NCBI GenBank assembly: GCA_928212115.1
Contig: CAKMRJ010005745.1
Coordinates: 79,539,735 to 79,603,734, forward strand
Direction: 5' to 3'
Source: Lactuca virosa
Taxonomy: Eukaryota > Streptophyta > Magnoliopsida > Asterales > Asteraceae
Length of the DNA stretch: 64,000 nucleotides
A program made the translations under genes and the position numbers. The stretch's first letter is position 1. Each line of letters begins with the position of its first letter. The notes beneath the pieces were generated by a model. That model saw only the letters and a list, made by a program, of their open reading frames with translations. It ran no database searches and was not told the DNA's origin. Of this stretch, positions 23,603-32,425 are shown one piece after another.

Positions 23603-23846
23603 GGAGCCTTACTTGATTTGGATGTCAAATAAGAATGATTACGTTCTATGGCTCATATCCAACATGATGTCTGAAACAAAGACAATATTGATACAATTAC
23701 CTTATACTTCAATTGTATCTTATGAGTGCCTGGAATTGGATGTTGATTTATTGCACCCCTTCGTGTGTTGTAGGGGCAATAGCCCGTTGCTAGACGTCAA
23801 CTACTATCTATGTCACTCTTTAGTGAATCTTGTGCAAGTGGAATAT
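23603..23846 (+). other. Gypsy-2/Copia-2 junction and Copia-2 3' tail
   Basis: The chromodomain-like reading of Gypsy-2 fades at about 23602-23625. From there to the LTR the sequence looks like a copia 3' end and stops with GTGCAAGTGGAATAT, a degraded purine tract just before TGTTGG. The exact join cannot be placed by eye. Confidence 0.6.
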
Positions 23847-24521
23847 TGTTGGATCAATATGGCCAAGAATCATTATTGAGTGATATTGCTAATTACATAT
23901 GATCCTTTAGGGTCATACCTTAATCAAGGGTGTACTTATTAAATATTTATTAATTATTTGATTATTAATAAATTAATTCAACTCTTGTATTTAATTAGAG
24001 AATAATTATTGTTTTATGAAAATAATAATAAAAGAAGCAAAAAAAAAACTAGCCATCATGTGGTATGGTATTATATAATAAGTCATGTACAAAGTTTTGG
24101 ACACTTTGGTTAACCATGATTAAATTAGTGAGTTACTTTACCATGGTTAAATAAGTTAGGAGACAATTTTTGTCTCATTCTCTCCCCATGGTCGTAGGTA
24201 GTAAAGAGTATTGGAGGTTGCTTGCCAACCTCCCTTCTCTTGTCTGCCCATGCATTATGCGTTTAGAATAATTTATCGTATTTTATGGGTTTGACCTTAC
24301 CTAACATGGAATACATAAGAGAGTGTCTTGCATGTGTTTGAGCTAGTTTTTTCCACTCGTATTCTCTCCAAAATAGAAGCCAAAACCATAGCTTCTTCTA
24401 CTATTCTTCCTCTCATCTTTTGAAGTTGGTTTGTGAAGTTTTTGGTTCTTACTTTGTGTCTTCCTTTAGTGATTATTTGTTAAGCACTTAAAGGCTTAAA
24501 GAATAAAGAAATAGAAGAAGA
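23847..24521 (+). repeat. Copia-2 3' LTR, first part
   Basis: Starts TGTTGGATCAATATGGCC and matches 10903-11570 of the 5' LTR up to GAAGAAGA, where Gypsy-3 begins. Confidence 0.9.
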
Positions 24522-25591
24522 TGTCACACCCCCAAACCAAGGATGGCGGAAAAGTCCGGGGGTGGAGGACTTCATGTATAGTATCACAACAACGAGTATA
24601 ATAGTGCTCAAAGTAAATACAACCATCATAAATATAATTGAAACATTTACACCAATGTATGAGTTTACATGTTTCAAAAATCAATTATACTATGATGAAA
24701 AAATGAAATGTTTGACGATTTAACGTCCCATCCTCAAAAGCTGTTGATTTTCTGTTTCACTGATTTCCTAAGAATACAAGTAGTTTTGAAAAGTGTCAAC
24801 AATTAAGTTGGTGAGTTCATAAGAGTTTTATTTGAGAAAGAAGCCGTTTTCCTTGTAAAAGCGATAGAGTATGATTCCAGAAAATTCAATATTTTCTTTA
24901 TTAAGTGTGAAATGAAAGATCCTATGTTATGCAATAATGTACCCTAGAAAGACCCGTAGATTCCTTCTATAATCACCCAGTGTATATAAGTTATATAAAA
25001 TTTAAGTTAAATAAGCCGTCGAAATAATGGGTTTGCCCTAGGTCCACAAACAAACAAGGAATAGGAAGTAAGGCGGGCCCACCAATTCTAAGTCGATTGC
25101 GACTAAATTCATATATAACTCTAATATGTACACTTAGCAATTATAGCTGAAGTCTAACAATTCTAGATGAAACTTAGTTTTAATAGAATAAAAGTCATTT
25201 TGTGTAAACCTGGTACTTTGTAATGTATACTTCAAGAAAAATCCCTTATTTTCCTTATAAAAAGTTATGTAGCCTTAAATCCCAAGGCCGAGAGTATGTG
25301 CGTATTTTGTACTTATAAATTGTTTATAATGGTAATGTGTTTCCAAGAAAATCCAATATTTTCCTTATAAAAGTCATGTAGTCTTAAATCCCAAGACCGA
25401 GAATATGTGTGTGTTTTGTACCTATAATGTGTTTGTAGTTTTAAATAGATAAAACCCATTTTTAAAGTAGAATTTTCCCGTAAACTTGAAAGATTGTTAA
25501 CTCCCTATGTGAGTCGTTATAACCATACTATGACAGAGATGCCTGTTGCGACGTTCTTCAGACGTCGGAATCGAAATGACATTTGTCACCC

Positions 25592-25607
25592 CCGATCGGC
25601 CGATCGG
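25592..25607. repeat. Perfect 16-base palindrome
   Basis: CCGATCGGCCGATCGG is both a perfect palindrome and two copies of CCGATCGG. The right LTR has one change (CCAATCGG...) near 33496. Purpose unknown. Confidence 0.9.
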
Positions 25608-27239
25608 ACTGTCTTAGCAGCATGGGTGTGAGTTGTCAACCCCAATATAGATCTATACACAATTATCACGCTCTCCCTACAAGAGACTCTGGTTATAACT
25701 AATTCAGGAATTTTTAACCAATACTCAATGAGTACAATGAAGACGTGTCTCACAATTTACGTTAACTAGTTTACATATAGTTTGAATATAAAACATCTTT
25801 CGTGGTGGAAGTGAAATCACCTTTTATGTAATAAATTCATGATATTCAATCCATAAACTATTACTATTATAGTTTATCATGTAGTATATGAAAACCCGTT
25901 TGATTTGAGAGTAAAACCTTTTTCATGTAGTATGATTTTATTGAAAAATCCATAAACTATACTTATTATAGTTTATTATATGTGTTCGAAATGTATGAAA
26001 AACATTATAATGAATGCCTAATTTCTTTTTATGATGATAAACTAATAAGAAATACATTCAACATTTAGAAACTTATTGTTATGCACTTTGCTCAACATAC
26101 TACAAAGTGTTGTTAATATTGTAAGCTATGTAACTAGTTCTTAACCTTTCTACACTGTTTTAAAAACATCATAGCAAAATCATACGAAGTCGAAAACTGA
26201 ATCCGTAAACACTGAGAGTTTAGAAAATGTGTCTAGTTTATTCATAATTTTTATTATGATTTTTAGAAGTCTCTAACTTGTGTGAAAATGTTAATAATCA
26301 CAGACTGGTCCGAATTCGTTTCTGAAATGATAGGCAGTTTTGTAAAAGTCACCATAATTGGTAGAAAAATCATATGGAGATGTGAAAGTAGTCATTTTAA
26401 AGGTATGAACCTAAACTATTTGAATATTAAACGGTTTTGAAAGATATTAAGCTTAAGATGGTCAAAACAGTCCGTGAATGGAACTAAACTTTCCTGTTGA
26501 AAGCTGATGTTTGAGATTAGTTAAGTTTTTGGTATTTTAACTTGTATTCCCCCCCCCCCCCCCCAAAAAAAATTGAAGAAAACATGAAAATGTGGGGGTA
26601 TGAACTCACCTTGAGTGATCTCTTAGAATGGATGATGAAGAGAAGAAGTTTCCAAGTCAAGAACACTTGGGAGTTGCTTGAAGATTCGAAGATTCTATGA
26701 ACAAATATGACGATATTTGTGTGAGAAATCCATGACTTGAGTGAAGAAGTATGGGATAATAAGGTGAATGATGAAATTTACTTACCAAAAGAGGGTGAAA
26801 GGCTCAAAACTCCTGGAGAATCTCGAAATCTTGGAGAGAGGTGGAGAGAGAAAAGTGTTTAGCTTAATGTGTAAGTGAAAGAGAGTTAGGAGATGTGAAA
26901 TGCATTGAATCATTGAGTGGTTGAGAGTGAAGGTAGCTTATTGAAAAAGAATAAGGGTACAATGAGTAGATAAGGCTGATGTGAATAGTGACATAAGGAT
27001 GTCATGGAGTGGGTATGGGAGGTAGCTTGTGTCTTTGCTTTATGGAAAAGTCAACACTCCACCTCAATATCTTACCCAATAGATTTTATTCTTGGACAAG
27101 GATTTCTCCCAAAATATGATTAATTTATGAATATTTAGGGTCTTATATGCCAAAATATGAGTTTGGGTGAAAATCCCACGTTAAAATTATGAAAAACAGG
27201 CTTAAAACGCGAAAAGGATTGAAAACTGGGAAAAGAAGC

Positions 27240-27540
27240 GAACTTGCGAAGTTCCGGGGGTCAGAACCGAAGGTTCGGTCCAAGAAGGGTTGAGAACCGA
27301 AAGAGTGTTTGGTTGCGAGGCTAGGGACCGAAGGTGGTAGAACCGAAACGAGATGAACCGAGAAGCTGGAAACCGAGAGCAACCTGGACCAAAAGTGGTT
27401 CTTCGGACCGAAGGTAAACTGGACCGAAGGGGGGGTTTCGGTCTTAACTAGGGGTTCGGTTGTAAGGGAGGTTCGGCTCTAAGAGGGTTCGGTCCTATAA
27501 GAGGGTTCGGTCCTATAAGAGGGTTCGACCCTATAAGGCT
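27240..27540. repeat. Cluster of ACCGAA and TTCGGT words in Gypsy-3 LTR
   Basis: The first half carries about nine ACCGA words on the plus strand and the second half about six TTCGGT words, so the two halves can pair. Three near-identical GAGGGTTCGGTCCTATAA-type units close the cluster (27486-27535). Equivalent cluster at 35170-35465 in the other LTR. Confidence 0.85.
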
Positions 27541-27996
27541 GTTTTTCAAATAATCTTCCTGTTTCAAATGGTTTTTGACTAAGTTAAGTGTCGGGATGCC
27601 CCGAGTGATTATAAAAGTTTTGAGAGAGATTTGGGAGAGATTTGAGATAGAGAGAGATAGAGCAAGAGAGATTTTAGAGAGACTTTATTTGTGACTTTTG
27701 TGAGTGTTTAGCCTTGAAATGCAAGGTTCGCAAGACCCGGTAATCCTTGTTATGAGTGTTATACGCCCTCAAGGGGTACAGAAAAATGTTTTACCGAGCA
27801 GTTTCACCACTTACCCTGATTAGGGTTTAGATTTTCTGAACACAGGAAGACTTAAAGTGATACTTGCATTACGATGGCGTGTTGTACAATAGTAAACACG
27901 ATGTAAACCCTAATATACAAGGGTTAATTGAGTTGACCAGTTTGACTTGTTGACTTTATTTGACTTTGACTTGACCGGAAATTAACGGTTGTCACA

Positions 27997-28006
27997 TCAT
28001 CCCCCC
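27997..28006 (-). other. Gypsy-3 polypurine tract
   Basis: The sense strand reads GGGGGGATGA directly before the LTR start TGTGACA. The same tract is found at Gypsy-5. Confidence 0.85.
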
Positions 28007-28570
28007 GTTAGAAGGAATTTCGTCCCGAAATTAGCACTTTGACCGGGACTTCGAGAGTTGGGGAAAGACGCGGGTATTTTTGTTTCATCTGGGCTTCGCA
28101 TTCCCAGGTGAATTCGGGTCCTCGATTTACGATCCAACGGACCTTCACAACAGGGATGCGACTTTGATTTCATTCTTTTGATCTTTCGATCCATGGTTTC
28201 TATCGGTTTTTCCACGAAGTGGAGACTCTCGTTGGTTTTGATTTCGTCGGGAGGTATCACAAGAGTCTCATCAGACATACATTTCTTTAAATTTGACGCG
28301 TGGATGGTTGGATGTACATTATTAGGTTCTTGTGGTAGTCGAAGTTTGTATGCCACTAGGCCAATCCTGGCAAGGATTTCGAATGGCCAGCTGTACCTTG
28401 GATTTAGTTTCCGATGTTTACCAAAACATATCATTCTTTTCAACGGTGAGGCCTTTAGCAGAACTCGGTCACTAACCCGCAACTTCGAGGGTTTGCGTCG
28501 CTTATCTGAGTAGCTCTTTTGTCGGTTTTGAGGTGCTTTCAGCCTTTCTCGAATTTGTACTAAGTCATAA
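28007..28570 (-). pseudogene. Gypsy-3 integrase C-terminal fragment
   Basis: The frame 28482-27997 (161 codons) reads VSDRVLLKASPLKRMICFGK, then LNPRYSWPFEILARIGLVAY (GPF-type domain), then IHASNLKKCMSDETLVIP and EKPIETMDRKIKRMKS, the beginning of the chromodomain-like tail. This is the end of a Tekay-type integrase. Upstream sequence to 28570 still matches the KSYSDKRRK region; the catalytic core is absent. It retains only the targeting and DNA-binding end. Confidence 0.85.
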
Positions 28571-29800
28571 GTGATAACTTCTCCTCGGAGCGCTGCAAAG
28601 GGCCTTCTTTAGTGTTTCTCGTTTGATTAGAGCGATAGGGAGCATATGGGTTCGGTTTACACGACTAGACTTATTCGGATGGAAGAACGTTCACTCGCAC
28701 TCCTGGGTAGCCTTGTTCCGAAGTTCATGGTAGGACTCGTACCTGGTCCATCTATCATTAACTTGCGCATATAGGTCGTATGTAATTAAGGTTGGTAAGA
28801 CAGATGGATGGGTGACTCTGCCCCAAGTCCACAACCAGACAAGGAATAGGAAATAGGGCGGAAACACACATCCAATGTCCATAGAATCTTAATTATATAT
28901 TGTTCTCGCATATACACTTAGTAGTGATAGACTAACCGTATTTGTCCCAAGCTTTTGTGCTTGAACCTTATCTGCTGCATGCGTGACATTCCCGAAGGGT
29001 CTTCTGGAAATACTTGTGGAAAGGTTTCGGAAGGTATAATACTCCTCTGGTGAGTGTTTTGGGGTTTCGCAGCGAGAGATGACCCGGAGGTCCATGTCGG
29101 AATTGTGTTTATGAGAGACGATGGTGTCGATATTCAGTGGGTTAGGTGAAGGGTCTTTTCGTAGCCGTTTAATCGGGAAGGTGAGGATTATACCAATCGA
29201 AATCGAATGACGACAACAGATCTTTTTAGTAATACATGTGTTAAGTTGTATTCGTAAGAGATATTTGTTAGAGTGATAGTGCATCCTGTGTTTCTTTTTC
29301 AGTGTGTTTCGTTTTGATCGATGTTATTGTTACTGCAAATGATTCATACCACATTAGCTAGTACTGGTAGTAAGTGTGTTCTGATAGCTAGTAATGATAC
29401 TTTATATCATGATCCCCGACAGATCACTCTATGAGCGGTATATGCAAGTCGTATGTAATTTGATATTGATGAAACCGTCGAGTGAGTGGCTCTACCCTAA
29501 CCCCACTACTAGACATGGAACAGGAGTCAGGACAGAATTATTCGCTTTAAATCTGTAGTATTTTAATTATAATTAACCCTGATGTATACACCAAGTCATC
29601 ACAGCTCACCGGTAATGATCCTAAGGTCATATATAAGTGTCTTTGATTTCATTGAACGAGAGAGTATTTTAACTACTTTTTGAAATACGGTAATTTTAGC
29701 AAACATACCAAATTCATTACAAACATATGGTACTTCAACGTTTTTGACGTTGGAAACATTACAAAAGTCCTAATAAGGTTCCTTGTTGCTCCTGCTGGTT
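28571..29800 (-). other. Gypsy-3 rearranged interior: protease scrap and two LTR-like segments
   Basis: Near 29200-28970 the minus strand reads RLRKDPSPNPLNIDTIV and later DLRVISRC. This matches the protease-linker part of Gypsy-5 (RLHLPTNETLIIYG, NLRLISCV), so it is a remnant of pol. Two segments, about 28745-28950 and 29430-29620, resemble a stretch of the Gypsy-3 LTR itself (the part around 25000-25145 with TGCCCTAGGTCCACAA and ACACTTAGCAATTATAG). RT and RNase H are gone. Confidence 0.6.
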
Positions 29801-29806
29801 TGTTAG

Positions 29807-30439
29807 TCACGCTCCTCCTGATCCTCCGTCATTCATCTCAGTTGGACAACCCCTCTTGTAGTGTCCCGTTTCACCGCATAGGTAGCATACAGGACTTACA
29901 CTGGTATTGGTGATTGAAGCGATGTGCTGGGTCTGGGTCCTGCAGAAGCGGGCAGTATGTCCATTCTTGTTGCAGTTTTTACAGTGCAACACCCGACAAA
30001 CCCCATTGTGATGGTAGCTACACTTGTTACACTTTGGAAGTGTTCCCATATATTGTCCGACCGGTGCTTGAATGACAGACGTTGTGGCTAATGTCGAGGC
30101 ATGCGTCGTGACTGCTGTTGTAATCGCAGGGGCAGCCACAAATTGTTGTCTTTTAGCGCGTTTTTGAGATAGGTTGCGCTTCATTTTGACCCAAAACTTT
30201 CGTTTCTTGCTCTTGGGTTTGTGGTCTGAGGCGTCTTCGTTGGCAGACACCCGTTGGTGTTCTTGATTGTTACTGCGGTTAGAATTGCCAACACCGCCTT
30301 CACCTCTGCTGGCGTTGTTAGCATTGAGTTGCGCCATGACGACTGTCACGGCTGCCGTGACCGCAGCTTGAAAAGTAGCAGAGTCTATCTGCAGGATTTG
30401 TGTGTTGCTTATTGGCTGGTTACCTTCTTGTGAAGACAT
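29807..30439 (-). CDS. Gypsy-3 mini-Gag: zinc knuckles without capsid
   Basis: Open frame of 210 codons from the ATG at 30439 (MSSQEGNQPISNTQI), ending at the stop near 29807. Residues about 20-45 form the TFQAAVTAAVTVVMAQLN segment typical of this Gag N-terminus. A Lys/Arg-rich stretch follows (KKRKFWVKMKRN). The C-terminal third has cysteine motifs CNKC..HHNGVC, CKNCNKNGHTARFC and CYLCGETGHYKRGC; the last two are canonical CCHC. The capsid region that normally separates these parts is missing, yet the frame stays open. The start is supported by an AACAG/G splice-acceptor-like site four bases upstream. It could bind RNA but not form a particle. A longer in-frame ATG further upstream exists, but I prefer 30439. 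Confidence 0.7.
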   Translation of the reverse strand: MSSQEGNQPISNTQILQIDSATFQAAVTAAVTVVMAQLNANNASRGEGGVGNSNRSNNQEHQRVSANEDASDHKPKSKKRKFWVKMKRNLSQKRAKRQQFVAAPAITTAVTTHASTLATTSVIQAPVGQYMGTLPKCNKCSYHHNGVCRVLHCKNCNKNGHTARFCRTQTQHIASITNTSVSPVCYLCGETGHYKRGCPTEMNDGGSGGA

Positions 30440-30443
30440 AACC

Positions 30444-30445
30444 CT
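30444..30445 (-). promoter_or_regulatory. Putative 3' splice site before Gypsy-3 gag
   Basis: The sense strand reads TTTCTCCCCATGCAACAG/GG, with the AG four bases before the gag ATG. Paired with the LTR donor at 34514-34509 it gives an intron of about 4.07 kb containing the primer site and the pre-gag frame. Confidence 0.5.
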
Positions 30446-31171
30446 GTTGCATGGGGAGAAACGATGTCGTGAGTGGGGATGATTATCTCTAGTTATATCC
30501 TTACCATTTATATACACATATATAAATTTTGCACTTTACTGAACTATTCTCGATGTTTCTGCTAACGTTCCTGAGACGGAGTTATGGTAGTGGGTAGGAC
30601 TAGGTTTTGTACGGGCGTTAAGTTTTTACCCATCCTAGGATTATGTTTGCACCAAACACACTTAGCTGAGGTGTTCTGATGGGATCCGGTGCATTAGTGC
30701 TGGTATGATAGCACCCTATAGGCCTACGAAAAAGTCACCTTTCAACTATGATGTTTAGAAAGGTGAGATGATAATGAGTCTTGAATAAGGATTTATACGT
30801 CGTGAGTTATCTCAATAATTTTATCTTAGTTCTGAGTGTATCGTGTTCCAATTTTTATGGTGTTCTGAAAACAATTCATAATGAGAGTCCATATGTAATA
30901 AACTTATGAATTTTTGGTAGTATTGCTCCCAATGAAATAATACGCATGCCCATTTCATTTGTATGATTCTAGTATATATAGTTTTAGAGAAAATTTTGTT
31001 GTGCCCGATGCAGGTCTACACCACATCATTGCTAGGAAAAGTTTGAACCAAAAATACATCCCTCGACTAGTGTAATCACTAAATCGCGGGGTCGAGCTTA
31101 CACATGGAGGAGAGTAGCACCAACGCATACTCATAGACCTAGTCTAGAAGATCTTGTGAGTAAAATGAACT

Positions 31172-31717
31172 CTACTCACAACAATACGTCCCCGATGGTG
31201 CTTGAAACGAAGTCGATGCATCCTGTAGTTCTACCAACCTACGCTCGGCTGCGACCACTCTCTCTCCGTGTGTCGAGTGTCTATCCTGATACTCCTTTGC
31301 CTTCGCCTGAGCAGCGATAAGGTCCTTAATGAGTTGGTCTCTGAAATAGCAGTCTCTTTCTAAGTCTCGAGTTTGTGAGATGGTAGCGTCTATAGCAGCG
31401 CGCAGTTCCCTAACTCTATGTTCGTGATCTGCTGGGTCATCACCGGGAGGGCTCTGTCAACCGGTCCCCCATGGTTGAGGTCATTGCAACCTCGTTGGTC
31501 TCCAAATAGCGATTGTTGTTGCTGATGGCGACTCCACCCCTCGATCAATGCTGCCCAACGGGCTACAGGTTCGATGTAGTCGAAACGGTTCGCGAGAGTC
31601 CTGGCTATGTAAGGAGAGTTGTTGACCTCTGGCTCCACTTCCGACTCTTTTCCTAATCACCCACTAACTCTCCGGGTTCGGAAAGTAGGGGTCTCCTGGT
31701 AAGTAAAATCTTGCCAT
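31172..31717 (-). pseudogene. Gypsy-3 pre-gag reading frame, broken
   Basis: Starts MARFYLPGDPYFPNP at 31717 and then stops. It resumes with PYIARTLANRF, WSRHQQQQSLFG and LNHGGPVDRALPVM (31638-31440). After a further frameshift it ends AERRLVELQDASTS and GTYCCE with a stop at 31174-31172. Each block has a counterpart, in order, in the frame at 57250-56639 of Gypsy-5 (MADFHQPGDPFPPN, WSRHQRMRPPFG, LRHGGSADRALPVM, TERQLTRLQGASTS). The long acidic stretch of the Gypsy-5 copy is missing here. Function unknown. It lies between primer site and gag, inside the putative leader intron. Confidence 0.75.
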
Positions 31718-32410
31718 GATGTCCGTGCGAGAATAGGGGTAAGGTAAGAGGCATATAATAATCATATTCCTAGAAATACTTATAGGGGTTTGATCCTCCT
31801 TAGTTACTTCTATAATGACATGGTATATACCAGTTAAATATAACAAAAGATATGATAGACCTTCGAAGTCTATGATATCTAAGGAACATGAAGTAAAGGA
31901 ATGATCACAGATTCTAAGTCTATGATATGTAAGTTATATATAACTTTAGCGTATCCACTTAGTGATTATAGATCTACTAGCAAGAATCTGTTTAGTTTTC
32001 ACATAAGTTATAGTACCACAAAATACTCCTATAGTATTTTAAGTGTTATGTTTGGTTCTTAACGATTTTTTTTGTATGGGAGTTTTTAGGCTTGTTGCTC
32101 ACTATGATTATTCCCCGGCATACATTTGTCACACCTCAGATCAATATAGTTGATCAGGCTATATTCATCCCAAGTTTGATTACATATCCTAGGGTCTACT
32201 CGTAGTGTCCAACTCCTCATTTTACATTTGTATTGTCCTAGATATGATACTATACTAGTATGTATGCATGTACTCATACTTTTAACAAGAACTATTTATT
32301 TCTAAAAGTATAGTTATTTGAAAATGTTTAATCAGAGACTTTAGTACCAATGCATTTATAGTTTGTATATATGTTATGTGGTTCGATATACTTAGTTCAC
32401 TATAAACCAT
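31718..32410 (-). other. Gypsy-3 leader upstream of the pre-gag frame
   Basis: About 690 bp, AT-rich, no gene. The part near 31900-31975 again resembles LTR sequence (ATATAACTTTAGC, CCACTTAGTGATTATAG). Confidence 0.6.
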
Positions 32411-32422
32411 GCTCTGATACCA
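32411..32422 (-). other. Gypsy-3 primer binding site
   Basis: The minus strand reads TGGTATCAGAGC, exact, three bases from the LTR. Confidence 0.93.
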
Positions 32423-32425
32423 ATC

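Larger units (their letters stand above)
24522..27996 (-). repeat. Gypsy-3 3' LTR (3475 bp, complete)
   Basis: The sense strand starts TGTGACAACCGTTAATTT at 27996 and ends GGGGGTGTGACA at 24522. It includes ACCGAA/TTCGGT word clusters (27240-27540), a run of about 18 C with A-tract (26548-26573), the donor-like sites CAAGGTGAGTTC (26604-26612) and TTGGTAAGTAAA (26778-26788), and a 16-base palindrome at 25592-25607. Small open frames in it are not genes. Confidence 0.92.

Noticed and set aside
24812..24830. GGTGAGTTCATAAG on the plus strand (also 32716, 49810, 57938) as splice donors
   Set aside because: They lie on the strand opposite to the element's transcription, so they do not fit the sense splicing model.
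28178..28513. 111-codon plus-strand frame opposite the Gypsy-3 integrase end
   Set aside because: Shadow of the integrase reading frame on the other strand.
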